Below are positions 47,599 through 58,047 of a stretch of 64,000 nucleotides of DNA, one piece after another. The notes beneath the pieces were generated by a model. The model saw nothing but the letters and a program-made list of their open reading frames with translations. It did not search any database and had not been told where the DNA came from. The number at the start of each line of letters is the position of its first letter. Position 1 is the stretch's first letter. The position numbers and the translations under genes were made by a program. Origin of the DNA: Burkholderia thailandensis E264 (GTDB lineage Bacteria; Pseudomonadota; Gammaproteobacteria; Burkholderiales; Burkholderiaceae); assembly GCF_000012365.1 (NCBI RefSeq), contig NC_007650.1, positions 682,001 through 746,000 of the forward strand, read 5' to 3'.

Positions 47599-47691
47599 TT
47601 CCGCCATATAGGAGCCACCGGGCTTCCGGCATAAAGGAGCCGGGGCGTTTTCGGCATAAAGGAGCCACTTCGTTTCCGGCATATAGGAGCC
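47599..47691. repeat. Four 18-bp direct repeats at exact 25-bp spacing
   Basis: Copies begin at 47599, 47624, 47649 and 47674. The consensus is TTCCGGCATAAAGGAGCC with variants (TTCCGCCATATAGGAGCC in the first; TTCCGGCATATAGGAGCC in the fourth). Positioned at the end of the IS21-family element, they match its multiple terminal repeats for transposase binding. Confidence 0.9.
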
Positions 47692-47771
47692 AGGGAAGGA
47701 ATCGAGCATCTCGATCGTGATGCTCATTGCAGGCTTAACTTGTGGGGCGTGATCCCCCAAGGGAGGCTGCG

Positions 47772-48993
47772 ATGGGCCGACGGAGAATCGAGATGCATCA
47801 ATATCGACAGGTTCTCGTGCGCATGCGCCACGGGGATTCCGAGCGCGAACTGGCGCGCTGCCGCTACATGGGCCGACGCAAGCTCGCCGCACTGCGAGAG
47901 TTGGCCGAACGATGCGGCTGGCTGAGGCCCGATGCGCCATTACCGGATGACGCCGAGATCGCCGCGGCGCTAGGCCCGCCGCACAAGGCCAGGTCGACGG
48001 TCTCAGGGCTCGAGGTCCACCGCGCTCTGATCGCCTCATGGCTCGAGCAGAACGTGCCCGGCACCGCGATTCTGGCCGCATTACGGCGCGAGCACGGCTA
48101 CACCGGCAGCTATTCGTCGGTTTATCGCATGATCGTTTCGATCAACGCCGATCGGCCGCCCGACGCCACCGTGCCGCTGAGCTTTGCACCAGGGGAAGCC
48201 GCACAGGTGGATTTCGGCGCCGGCCCGATGCTGCCCGACGCCGACGGTGTGTTCAAGCGCACGTGGGCGTTCGTGATGACGCTTGCCTTCTCGCGACACC
48301 AGTACGTCGAGTTCGTCTGGGACCAGACGGTCGCGACTTGGCTCGGATGCCATCGCCGCGCGTTCGAATGGTTCGGCGGTGTCCCCACGCGCGTGATCAT
48401 CGATAACCCCAAATGCGCAATCACGCGTGCCTGTACATACGATCCCGTCGTGCAACGCGCCTATGCGGAATGTGCCGAAGGGTACGGCTTCCGCATCGAT
48501 CCTTGCCCACCGGCCGATCCGCCCAAGAAGGGCATCGTGGAAGCCGGCGTCAAATACGTAAAGGGCAACTTCTTGCCGCTGCGCCAGTTCCGCGACTTCA
48601 CGGACCTGAACGCGCAGGCGCGTCATTGGGTCATGCACGAAGCGGGGCGCCGCATCCACGGCACTACGCGCAAAGTACCGCTCGAGTTGTTCGAACTCGA
48701 ACGGCCCCTCATGCGAGAACTGCCCACCGTCGCGCCCGATCTGGGCACCTGGCACAAGGTCTCGGTCCACCGGGACTGCCATGTCGCGCATCAGCGCATG
48801 CTGTATTCCGTGCCATTCTCGTTGGTCGGCAAGCGGTTGTGGCTGCGTGCGACCGATGCTTCGATCTGCATCTACGACGATTACCGACTGGTGGCTTCGC
48901 ATGTGCGTGGCCGTCGCCCCGGCGACCGGCTCACCGTGCGCGACCACCTGCCGCCCGAGGCCCGCGCGTTTCTCGCTCACGATCGCCAGTGGT
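47772..48993 (+). pseudogene. istA: IS21-family transposase IstA, C-terminally truncated
   Basis: About 407 residues of an IstA transposase. HTH near the N-terminus: MRHGDSERELARCRYMGRRK. The DDE triad is complete, with AAQVDFGAGPML, RVIIDNPKCAI and KKGIVEAGVKYVKG. The C-terminal IstA region (SH3-like barrel, VSVHRDCHVAHQRMLYSVPF) begins normally. After AHDRQWCLE the sequence no longer resembles IstA; it enters the IS256-family remnant. The frame continues by chance to 49604. istB is missing. Not expected to transpose. Confidence 0.85.
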
Positions 48994-49653
48994 GTCTCGA
49001 ACATCCGCGCCGACGGCCGCAAGGAAGTACTGGGTTTGTGGATCGAGCAAACCGAAGGCGCCAAGTTCTGGCTGAAGGTCTTCAACGAGCTGAAGAACCG
49101 CGGCTTGCACGACATCCTGATCGCGGTGGTCGATGGGTTGCGCGGCTTCCCCGAAGCGATCGAGGCGGTCTATCCGGCCGCCCAAATCCAGACCTGCATC
49201 GTGCATCTGATCCGCAATTCGCTGAATCTGGCGAGCTGGAAGGATCGCAAGCCGCTGGCTGCCGCGATCAAGCCGATCTACCAGGCCGCCACGGCCGAGG
49301 CGGCGGCAGCGGCGCTCGACGCCTTTGCGCAGAGCGAGTGGGGCCGCAAATTCCCTACCGTCGCGGCCATGTGGCAGCGCCAATGGGAACAGGTGATTCC
49401 CTTCTTTGCCTATCCGCCGGAGGTGCGTCGAATCGTATATACGACAAACGCTATCGAGAGCATGCACATGCAGTTGCGCAAGATCGTCAAGAACCGCGGC
49501 CACTTCCCGAGCGACGAAGCCGCCAGCAAACTGCTGTATCTGGCCTTGCGCAACATCGAAAAGGATTGGAAGATGCCGCCTATCACTTGGCGGCAAGCAG
49601 TTAATCAGTTCGCCATTCTGTTCGGCGAGCGATTCACCTCCGCCATCAACTGA
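48991..49653 (+). pseudogene. IS256-family (mutator) transposase, C-terminal fragment
   Basis: About 220 residues of an IS256-family transposase. GLWIEQTEGAKFWLKVFNEL and LIAVVDGLRGFPEAIEAVYP include the second Asp. IQTCIVHLIRNSLNLASWKD and VYTTNAIESMHMQLRKIVKN include the catalytic Glu. The N-terminal half with the first Asp is absent because the reading frame joins istA at about 48991-49005, where both sequences read GTGTCTCGAACA. Ends with a normal stop at 49653. Inactive. Confidence 0.85.
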
Positions 49654-49670
49654 GACCTTTAACCGGCCTC

Positions 49671-49695
49671 AGCACACGAAATTCCTGACACGTCC
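49671..49695. repeat. Probable right end of the IS256-family element
   Basis: The 25 bp after the transposase stop end in CCTGACACGTCC, consistent with the right terminal repeat of an IS256-family element. The matching left repeat is missing because the element is truncated. The 148 bp following show no gene. Confidence 0.45.
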
Positions 49696-49843
49696 GCCGC
49701 ATTCAGCGAGCAACGCGACGATCCGCCTCGATCCGCATCGATCCTCATCGATGAGGGCAGGTCACAATTCTGTTGCAGTGCGTGCAAGGTTGTATTTTGC
49801 GGGTTTGTCGCGGAGGAGAGGGGGGGGGATATTGCGCGGGAGA

Positions 49844-51061
49844 TCAATGCCATGGTGCGATCGACTGACCTTGCAATTTTTCCACGCTCGCCGCCCTATT
49901 CGCCATACGGTTGGCTAAACGAATTGATGGCGCGTCGATCCATCGTTCGAAAAGGATGGCACCCCCGATGACTGCCATTACGTATGCTACAAATGCCAAC
50001 GCTACGCTCTGTTCATACCTCAGTCCGGAGATTTGCGCAGCCGCCGCTACACGCAGCCCAACGGACGCAAGGACTGGCACGTGAATCACGTAGATCGAAA
50101 ATGAGATCTTTCCAAGGAATACCGGAATGCGCGAGCCTATGATTGCTGAGAGGCGCCGCGAGCCGATTACGCCTGCGACTAACAGAATCGATCCTACTGT
50201 GTGCCACAGCAAATCGGGATTGTCGTTGAAATTCGGGCCGAGAGGCTTCAAGTTCGGCAATGGGATCATTCGTAGTATGTCGAACATGGGTTGCTGGTTA
50301 TAGGAAACGCCGAATATTCCGAGCGAGACTGTGACGAGCGACGCCACTTGGTTACGAATCAACCAAGGTCGAACGATATTGAGAATTGCGCCAGCCAAGA
50401 ACGAGAGATAAAAGAGAACGTTCGGTGATTGAAGGCCAAATATGTTCGCAAAGAACAGAAACCAGAGAACCAAGAGGATTGGCCTTTTGCCGAACAAGGC
50501 AATGATGGCGAACAGGACGATTGAGCCGATCAGTTCGACCTGGATCGTCCAGAGGGCTGGATTGAGTGCGGTACGGGAAAATAGTGGAGCGCCGGCGAGG
50601 CCGTCGGTGAACACGTCGGAGAACGTGAATGGCCCTGCATACCAACTCGACACCCATCCGGCGACGCCGATTTCACTTGCGTGCGCCGTGTAGATTGCGC
50701 CGGAGCGCCATAGTATCCACGCCAGGAATATCGATGCGAAGCTTGGCAAGCCAAGACGTATGTACCGCTTCGCAGCAGCCGATTGAAGGGCGGGGAGTTC
50801 TTCTGTCGTGAAAAACTTAGTCGTTAGTACGTAACCACTGATGACAAAAAATACGCAGACGGCTGCGTCGGCACTATAAGCAAGCGTTAGCGGTGGAATT
50901 GAAATCCAGCGTTCAAGTGCGGACGGTTGAATGAGAAATGGTACGGGGCGAAATAAAGATGCGAGATAAGGGGAGAAAATATAAGAAAAGTGGCCAATCA
51001 TGACCGCCATGCAGGCGAGTCCGCGCAACCCCTCTAGTCCTAGATTTTTATTCTGTTTCAT
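49844..51061 (-). CDS. Acyltransferase 3 family membrane protein
   Basis: A 405-residue membrane protein of the OafA/acyltransferase 3 family, which acetylates or otherwise acylates exported sugars such as O-antigen or capsule. GLEGLRGLACMAVMIGHFSY (about 8-27) carries the family's Arg and catalytic His. VFFVISGYVLTTKFF is the FFxxSG motif. About ten hydrophobic segments follow. AT-rich codon use contrasts with neighbours, as expected of a transferred gene. It ends 16 bp after the upstream methyltransferase, so the two form a unit. Substrate unknown. Confidence 0.85.
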   Translation of the reverse strand: MKQNKNLGLEGLRGLACMAVMIGHFSYIFSPYLASLFRPVPFLIQPSALERWISIPPLTLAYSADAAVCVFFVISGYVLTTKFFTTEELPALQSAAAKRYIRLGLPSFASIFLAWILWRSGAIYTAHASEIGVAGWVSSWYAGPFTFSDVFTDGLAGAPLFSRTALNPALWTIQVELIGSIVLFAIIALFGKRPILLVLWFLFFANIFGLQSPNVLFYLSFLAGAILNIVRPWLIRNQVASLVTVSLGIFGVSYNQQPMFDILRMIPLPNLKPLGPNFNDNPDLLWHTVGSILLVAGVIGSRRLSAIIGSRIPVFLGKISFSIYVIHVPVLASVGLRVAAAAQISGLRYEQSVALAFVAYVMAVIGGAILFERWIDAPSIRLANRMANRAASVEKLQGQSIAPWH

Positions 51062-51077
51062 TTTGGATTTTTATTTA

Positions 51078-52055
51078 TTAAATTTTTAGGCGGCGAAGAA
51101 TAGATGCGGTTCTTCGTGCATATCGATAAAGAAGAGTGCTTTGATCTCTTCCTGAGCGGAGGGCTCGTTGTCGAAAGGCATCATTTTTTCTGGCGATGAT
51201 GTGCGCAAAGTATGTCGGTAAGATTCCGGCGTCCGTTAACGCTTTATCCATTCCGAGAATGAATCGAGTTAGTTCCGTTCCTTCGGGAGTTTCGTACAGC
51301 GCATCGTGGTTCAATCCCCAAAACACCATGAAAGCGAATGCCCCATATAACGGCATGATCTCCAGAGCTGGAAACATGTTACGCATCGTGGGTTCGATCT
51401 TCGATGAACAGGGCGCTTCAGTTGGATCTACCTCCGCAACTTCCTGTGGGGTCGGAAACTGAAGCTCTCGATGCCAGTGGTTACGTAAGCCGGGTGGAAT
51501 TTGCTGAAAGAAGGATTTTGCAATCGCAGCATGTGCAGCCGGATAGTTGAATCGATCTGGCCCGATATATTCGTTGGCGCACCAGATGATTCCGCGTTGG
51601 GTTAGCGCTCGATTGGCGCGTTCCAGGGTTTCGGCGAGCGGTTCCATATGGTGGAGCGACGCGACGAACGTGATCAGGTCGTAAGTGTTTTCGTTCAGGT
51701 CGGCGCAGCTGATTGGTCCCACGTGACATGTGACTTTATGACCGAACCCTTTTTCTTCTGCTCTCGATTTTGCATATTCTATTCCGACTGAACTGACATC
51801 AAAGAGATCAAAATGCTCGACTGCACCCAGTTCGAGAAGGGCGATTTCCGTTTCGGCTCTTCCTGCTCCTAGACTGGCGGCTCGCTGAACGCGTTCTCCG
51901 TTGAGGTAACGCAAAAAAAACCACTCCTCGCGCATGAGATTGCCCTGCAGTTCATACTGACGCTGGATGGTAAGGGGGTGTGCTTGCCATTCTCGGCGGT
52001 TGAATTTTTCCGAGAAATAACTCTGCCCCCAATGTTCCGCTGTTTGTTCGAGCAT
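51078..52055 (-). CDS. Class I SAM-dependent methyltransferase (island cargo)
   Basis: A 325-residue methyltransferase. The SAM-binding motif is at ASLGAGRAETEIALLELGAV (about 60-79). The post-I acidic residue is in HFDLFDVSSVGIEYAKSRAE, and TYDLITFVASLHHMEPLAET is motif IV/V-like. The C-terminal 120 residues are family-specific and include a hydrophobic run (MPLYGAFAFMVFWGLNHDAL). It resembles methyltransferases found in polysaccharide clusters. An AGGA site precedes the ATG at 52055. AT-rich codon use. Operon with the acyltransferase gene suggests that both modify the same glycan, which is inference. Confidence 0.8.
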   Translation of the reverse strand: MLEQTAEHWGQSYFSEKFNRREWQAHPLTIQRQYELQGNLMREEWFFLRYLNGERVQRAASLGAGRAETEIALLELGAVEHFDLFDVSSVGIEYAKSRAEEKGFGHKVTCHVGPISCADLNENTYDLITFVASLHHMEPLAETLERANRALTQRGIIWCANEYIGPDRFNYPAAHAAIAKSFFQQIPPGLRNHWHRELQFPTPQEVAEVDPTEAPCSSKIEPTMRNMFPALEIMPLYGAFAFMVFWGLNHDALYETPEGTELTRFILGMDKALTDAGILPTYFAHIIARKNDAFRQRALRSGRDQSTLLYRYARRTASILRRLKI

Positions 52056-52574
52056 GTTTTTTCCTGTTGAGTCGGTTGCGGGAATTCTAAATTAGCTGGA
52101 AGAAAGATTGAGCGGGCGGGAAGGTAGGGTGCCTAAATTTTCCATATGGATGGAGTGTTTTTATTGATCGGTTGGTGATTTTGTTTACTGTTTCATCGGT
52201 ATTTTTATGGTTTTTGTGATCTATTGATTGATTTGTTTGTAATTGATGTGATTGATCGAGGTTGTGGTGAGGTGTCGCTTTCGATTGCTCGTGGCTCGTG
52301 ATGCATTTAAATCGAAATGTGAGGCAGGTGATGCTGAAATTAATATTTTCCATTTTATGGTTGTTTTGTAATCATGATTTGTAATCATTAAAGTTATTTA
52401 TTTTTAAATCAATATTCTTCCCGATCCGATTGCTTCATTGACGGGCAGATTTGCCAGGCCACTTGTCGCTAATTGGATGTCAGTACAAACCCGAATCCCG
52501 CAAACAGTTGTCTATACAATTTTGAGCGGCTAGGGTGAGCGCTCCGAACCTCAGACTTTTCCGGATCCGCCGCC
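52056..52574. other. AT-rich spacer at the right side of the island
   Basis: About 500 bp with visibly lower GC than the flanks, notably 52140-52440. It contains no convincing gene; an 88-residue low-complexity frame at 52087-52353 on the minus strand is not supported. It includes the promoter region of the methyltransferase and, at the right, the leader of the NCS1 permease. Confidence 0.6.
52508..52519. promoter_or_regulatory. Possible GntR-type operator (TTGTCTATACAA)
   Basis: TTGT and ACAA arms flank a 4-bp centre, resembling GntR-family sites. It lies 56 bp upstream of the permease ATG. No GntR gene is nearby. Confidence 0.35.
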
Positions 52575-53999
52575 ATGCCGAACGTCACCGCCGCCCAACG
52601 CCGCGCGCTGCGCGAACGCCGAACGATCGACTACATCCCCGACCACGAACGCCACGGCAAGCTGTCGAGCCAGTTCACGCTATGGCTCGGCGCGAACCTG
52701 CAGGTGACGGCGATCGTCACCGGCGCGCTCGCGGTCGTGCTGGGCGGCGACGTGTTCTGGTCGCTCGTCGGCCTCGCGTTCGGTCAACTGCTGGGCGGAG
52801 CCGTGATGGCGCTGCACGGCGCGCAGGGGCCGCAACTCGGCTTGCCGCAGATGATCTCGAGCCGCGTGCAGTTCGGCATCTACGGCGCGGTGATTCCGCT
52901 CGTACTGGTCTGCCTGATGTACGTCGGTTTCTCCGCGAGCGGCACCGTGCTCGCCGGGCAGGCGCTCGCGCAATTGTTCGGCGTCGCCGATCCGGTCGGC
53001 ATCTTCGCGTTCATCTCGGTCGTCGTCGTGCTCGCGGTGTTCGGCTATCGGACGATTCACGCGCTCGGCCGCGTGTCGAGCATTGTCGGGCTCGTCGCGT
53101 TCGTCTACATGTTCGCGCGGCTCCTCGCCGGCCACGACGTGGGTGCGCTGCTCGCGATCCGGCATTTCTCGCTGCCGAGCTTCCTGCTCGCGATCTCGCT
53201 GTCCGCGTCGTGGCAGATCGCATACGGGCCGTACGTTGCCGACTATTCACGCTATCTGCCGCGCTCGACGTCCGCGCGCCGCACGTTCTGGGCAATCGGT
53301 CTCGGCTCGGTGCTCGGCGCGCAGGCGTCGATGGTGTTCGGCGTGTTCGCGGCGGCGCTCGCGGGCAAGCAGTTCGCCGGGCACGAAGTGCAGTTCATCG
53401 TGAGCCTCGGCGCGAGCGGCGCGACGGCCGCGCTGCTCTATTTCGCGATCGCGTTCGGCAAGCTGACGATCACGACGCTCAACGCCTACGGCAGCGTGAT
53501 GTCGGTCGCGACGATCGTCACCGGCTTCTCGGGCCGCGCGCAGATCACGCAGCGCGCGCGAATGGCCTACGTGCTCGCGATGGTCGCCGCGGTCGCGTGG
53601 CTCGCGCTCGTCGGCCGTCATGCATTCCTGAAGGATTTCTCCGCGTTCATCCTGTTCCTGCTCGCCTTCTTCACGCCGTGGAGCGCGATCAATCTGGTCG
53701 ATTTCTACTGGGTGACGAGGGAGCGCTACGACGTGCCCGCGCTCTACGATCCCGACGGCCGCTACGGCCGCTGGAACGTCGCGGGCGTATCGATCTACGC
53801 GATCGGCGTGCTCGTGCAGATGCCGTTCATCGCGACCGAGTTCTATACCGGGCCGCTCGTCGCGAAGTTGGGCGGCACCGACATCTCGTGGATCATCGGC
53901 CTCGTCGTGCCCGGCATTCTGTATTATGTGACGGCACGCAGGCAGACCGCGCACGTCCCCGAGCGGCTGATCCTGCCGGACGAGCCCTCATTGCCATGA
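52575..53999 (+). CDS. NCS1-family purine/cytosine permease
   Basis: A 474-residue inner-membrane permease of the NCS1 family (nucleobase:cation symporters). About twelve hydrophobic segments; LWLGANLQVTAIVTGALAVV marks the first and the conserved GPQLGLPQMISSRVQFGIYG the TM3 region. WQIAYGPYVADYSRYLP and AINLVDFYWVTRERYDVPAL are typical of cytosine/purine permeases. The substrate is uncertain. The stop overlaps the sirtuin start by 4 bp (ATGA), so the two are co-translated. It restores core-genome composition after the island. Confidence 0.92.
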   Translation: MPNVTAAQRRALRERRTIDYIPDHERHGKLSSQFTLWLGANLQVTAIVTGALAVVLGGDVFWSLVGLAFGQLLGGAVMALHGAQGPQLGLPQMISSRVQFGIYGAVIPLVLVCLMYVGFSASGTVLAGQALAQLFGVADPVGIFAFISVVVVLAVFGYRTIHALGRVSSIVGLVAFVYMFARLLAGHDVGALLAIRHFSLPSFLLAISLSASWQIAYGPYVADYSRYLPRSTSARRTFWAIGLGSVLGAQASMVFGVFAAALAGKQFAGHEVQFIVSLGASGATAALLYFAIAFGKLTITTLNAYGSVMSVATIVTGFSGRAQITQRARMAYVLAMVAAVAWLALVGRHAFLKDFSAFILFLLAFFTPWSAINLVDFYWVTRERYDVPALYDPDGRYGRWNVAGVSIYAIGVLVQMPFIATEFYTGPLVAKLGGTDISWIIGLVVPGILYYVTARRQTAHVPERLILPDEPSLP

Positions 54000-54931
54000 C
54001 CGATTCCGCCGTTGTTTCGCCGCAGCCGCAGCCGCAGCCGCCGTCGTCGCCGGACGCCGCGCCGTTCGGCGATTCGCCCGCGCTCGACGCGCTGCAAGCG
54101 TTCGTCGAGCGGCATCCGCGCCTGTTCGTGCTCACGGGCGCGGGCATCAGCACCGATTCCGGCATTCCCGGCTATCGCGACCGCAACGGCGCATGGATGC
54201 GCTCGCCGCCGATCCAGTATCGCGAGTTTCTCGATTCCGATCACGCGCGCCGCCGCTACTGGGCGCGCAGCATGCTCGGTTGGCCCGTGGTCGGGCGCGC
54301 GCGGCCGAACGCGTCGCATCACGCGCTCGCGCGGCTCGGCGCGGCGACGCGCATCGGGCGGCTCGTCACGCAGAACGTCGACGGGCTGCATCAGCGCGCG
54401 GGCAGCACTGACGTCATCGAACTGCACGGCGGCATCGGCGGCGTCACGTGTCTCGATTGCGGCGCGCATCACGCGCGTGCGGCGATCCAGCGCATTCTCG
54501 AGGTGGACAATCCCGAGTTGCTCGGGGCCGAGGCGGAACCCGCCGCCGACGGCGACGCGCATCTCGAATGGCGCGCGCTCGACACGTTTCGCGTGCCCGT
54601 GTGCCCCGCGTGCGGCGGGCTGCTGAAGCCGGCCGTCGTGTTCTTCGGCGAGAACGTGCCGCGCGAGCGCGTCGCGGCCGCCGCGCGCTCGCTCGAGGAT
54701 GCCGATGGGATGCTCGTCGTCGGCTCGTCGCTGATGGTGTATTCCGGCTACCGGTTCTGCGTGTGGGCGAACGACCAGCGCAAGCCGATCGTCGCGATCA
54801 ATCTCGGGCACACGCGCGCCGATTCGCTGCTGACGCTGAAGGTCGAGGCATCGTGCGGGCAGACGCTCGCCGCGCTCGCCGCGCGTCTCGGGCTTGCGCC
54901 GCGCGACGCGCACGGCTCGCTTCACGTCTGA
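53996..54931 (+). CDS. NAD-dependent protein deacetylase (sirtuin)
   Basis: A 311-residue SIR2-family enzyme that removes acyl groups from lysine and consumes NAD. The NAD-binding motif is LFVLTGAGISTDSGIPGYRD (about 41-60). TQNVDGLHQRAGS and IELHGGIGGVTCLDCG follow, with the catalytic His. The structural zinc site pairs CLDC with CPAC (about 151-154 and about 202-205). The N-terminus is a Pro/Gln-rich leader. Start at 53996 was chosen because of the 4-bp overlap with the permease. Confidence 0.93.
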   Translation: MTDSAVVSPQPQPQPPSSPDAAPFGDSPALDALQAFVERHPRLFVLTGAGISTDSGIPGYRDRNGAWMRSPPIQYREFLDSDHARRRYWARSMLGWPVVGRARPNASHHALARLGAATRIGRLVTQNVDGLHQRAGSTDVIELHGGIGGVTCLDCGAHHARAAIQRILEVDNPELLGAEAEPAADGDAHLEWRALDTFRVPVCPACGGLLKPAVVFFGENVPRERVAAAARSLEDADGMLVVGSSLMVYSGYRFCVWANDQRKPIVAINLGHTRADSLLTLKVEASCGQTLAALAARLGLAPRDAHGSLHV

Positions 54932-54956
54932 TTCGATTTTCCCGGTTCATTTCGTC

Positions 54957-55571
54957 ATGCCGATCGATTCCGCCTCGCGTCAACGGGCGCCCGCCGCCGA
55001 ACGCAACCGCGAGCCGATTCTCGCTGTGCTGAAGCGCGTGTTGCCCGCGCGTGGCACCGTCCTCGAGATCGCGAGCGGCACCGGCCAGCATGCGGTTCAC
55101 TTCGCGGCCGCGCTGCCCGATCTCATCTGGCAGCCGACCGACGCCGACGCCGCCGCGCGCGCGTCGAGCGCCGCGTGGGCGGCCGACGCCGCACTGCCGA
55201 ACCTGCGCGCGCCGCTCGCGCTCGACGTCTGCGTCGAGCCGTGGCCGCTCGCCGCCGCCGATGCGATCGTCTGCGTCAACATGATCCACATCGCGCCTTG
55301 GGCGGCCGCGCGCGCGCTCTTCGGCGGCGCGGCGCGCGCGTTGCCCGACGGCGGTGTGCTGTACCTGTACGGGCCGTATCGCCGAAGCGGCGCGCACACC
55401 GCCGAATCGAACGCGCAGTTCGACGCGCAGTTGCGCAGCCGCAATCCGGCATGGGGTGTGCGCGATCTGGAAGCGGTGGTCGAGCTCGGCGGGGCGTCGG
55501 GCCTCGTGCTCGACGAGGTCGTCGAGATGCCGGCGAACAATCTGAGCGTCGTGTTTCGAAAGCGCGGGTAG
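54957..55571 (+). CDS. DUF938 family protein (SAM-binding type)
   Basis: A 204-residue protein of the DUF938 family, which is methyltransferase-like. The SAM loop is VLEIASGTGQHAVHFAAALP (about 33-52), followed by WQPTDAD and NMIHIAPWAAARALF. PDGGVLYLYGPYRRSGAHTA and MPANNLSVVFRKR complete the family pattern. Function unknown. The start at 54957 was chosen over the in-frame Met at 54894 because it directly precedes the conserved PIDSASRQRAPAAERNREP; the ribosome site is weak. Confidence 0.85.
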   Translation: MPIDSASRQRAPAAERNREPILAVLKRVLPARGTVLEIASGTGQHAVHFAAALPDLIWQPTDADAAARASSAAWAADAALPNLRAPLALDVCVEPWPLAAADAIVCVNMIHIAPWAAARALFGGAARALPDGGVLYLYGPYRRSGAHTAESNAQFDAQLRSRNPAWGVRDLEAVVELGGASGLVLDEVVEMPANNLSVVFRKRG

Positions 55572-56025
55572 GCGGGCGCGCTGGACGGACGGGGCATGCA
55601 CGGCGTTCGCGCGGGCGTTGAATTTGCGTTCGACGCACGCGACGAACGAGATGCAAGCGACGCACCCGCGATCGCAAAACGTGCGACACGCACAAATCGC
55701 GATGCCCGCGATCGTCGCGCAGGCGGCGCGATTCGTTCGACGGCACCGCTTGCGCAGCATCCCGAATCAACGCCGGAACGCCGCCGAATCGGCGTTTTTC
55801 CGCTGGCCGCCTAAACCCGCGCCGAACCCGTGCGCCATCGACGCCGGATACCGTCTATCCGTCGCCGAATCCACATCGACCGGCCGTCGAGCGTCAAGCC
55901 GGACCGCCGTCCGATCGCCTTCGAACGTCTTTCATTCGCGGCGCATTCGCGCGGTTTCCCTTATCCTTGCGCCTATGCGCGCGACCCCGGTGGGTCGCAC
56001 CCTGTTTTTTCCGGAGAATTGAACA
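55572..56025. other. Gene-free stretch before gnd
   Basis: About 450 bp with no convincing gene. It contains the promoter of gnd; an ggagaa ribosome site lies just before the ATG at 56026. Confidence 0.5.
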
Positions 56026-57441
<1,416 letters not shown>

Positions 57442-57484
57442 CCGGCGAGATCGGTAATTGTTGCGCTCATCTACGTTATTAGTA

Positions 57485-57561
57485 GGGTTTTTCTAGGAGT
57501 CGAACGGCGATTGTTATCGGTCGCGAAACAGTGTTTTCGTTGATACATGGTTTTCCCTAGG
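57485..57561 (+). promoter_or_regulatory. Repeated GGTTTT(C)YCTAGG elements upstream of DUF4148
   Basis: GGGTTTTTCTAGG (57485-57497) and GGTTTTCCCTAGG (57549-57561) are related elements 64 bp apart. The second contains GGTTTTCCCTA, identical to the DUF3563 leader motif. A shared regulator or structure is inferred. Confidence 0.45.
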
Positions 57562-57639
57562 TGCCTCCGTGACTAGACTGTGATCAATCGCTGCTCGCAT
57601 GGTGCTTGCGGCGAAGCAAAAAATCACGGAGGTTTGATC

Positions 57640-57972
57640 ATGAAATCGCTTATCGCTACCGTCGCAGTCGCCGCCGCTCTCGCCGTTCCGGCCGTTTCGT
57701 TCGCCCAGCAATCGAACGGTCCGGTGACCCGCGCCCAGGTCAAGGCCGAGCTGATCCAGCTCGAGCAAGCGGGCTACAACCCGGGTACTGCCCGAGTGAA
57801 CTACCCCGAGGAAATCCAGGCCGCCGAAGCCAGGGTCCACGGCCAGCAAAACGTCGCCGCGCAAGCCGACACGAGCGGCTACGGCGCGCAGCCGGCGGCC
57901 GCGGTCGAATCGGGCGCGCCGAACAAGGTGAAGCGCATCGCCGACGGCGCACCGGTCTACAAGGGGCGTTGA
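57640..57972 (+). CDS. DUF4148 exported protein
   Basis: A 110-residue protein. The signal peptide MKSLIATVAVAAALAVPAVS is followed by cleavage after SFA. The mature part matches DUF4148 (VTRAQVKAELIQLEQAGYNP, about 30-49). Proteins of this family are abundant in Burkholderia, small and periplasmic, and of unknown function. ATG at 57640 has a cacggagg site. A strong terminator follows. Confidence 0.9.
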   Translation: MKSLIATVAVAAALAVPAVSFAQQSNGPVTRAQVKAELIQLEQAGYNPGTARVNYPEEIQAAEARVHGQQNVAAQADTSGYGAQPAAAVESGAPNKVKRIADGAPVYKGR

Positions 57973-58047
57973 GCGGCACGGCCGCCCGTCGCGCGTCGCG
58001 GCTGAACGCGCGCGCGGCGGGTTTCGGCCCGTGCATCGCAGTCCATT

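Larger units (their letters stand above)
47592..48993 (+). mobile_element. IS21-family element, left part only
   Basis: The left end (beginning TGTCATCTTCCGCC at 47592) carries a set of terminal direct repeats, then istA. The right part, including istB and the right inverted repeat, is absent. The tip cannot be fixed to the base without a complete copy. Insertion interrupted the integrase. Confidence 0.7.
46447..52530. mobile_element. Putative tRNA-associated genomic island
   Basis: Directly downstream of the tRNA gene lie a tyrosine integrase fragment, IS21 and IS256 remnants, an acyltransferase, a methyltransferase and an AT-rich spacer. Base composition returns to core-genome style at about 52530. 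No repeat of the tRNA 3' end was found at the right side, so that border is approximate and the island may be a decayed remnant. Confidence 0.65.

Noticed and set aside
47599..47691. Four spaced 18-bp repeats considered as a CRISPR array
   Set aside because: The spacers are only 7 bp, and the repeats sit at the end of an IS21-family element, which explains them.
47742..49604. A single 620-residue transposase
   Set aside because: Only the first two thirds match IstA; the rest is IS256-family DNA read in the wrong frame.
52087..52353. 88-residue minus-strand frame in the AT-rich spacer
   Set aside because: Low-complexity (His/Asn/Lys/Thr-rich), no ribosome site recognised, no family match; the low GC alone keeps the frame open.
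52440..52560. A right attachment site matching the tRNA 3' end
   Set aside because: No copy of the tRNA 3' sequence (GGGTTCGAAACCC followed by CGGGCCC) was found there.
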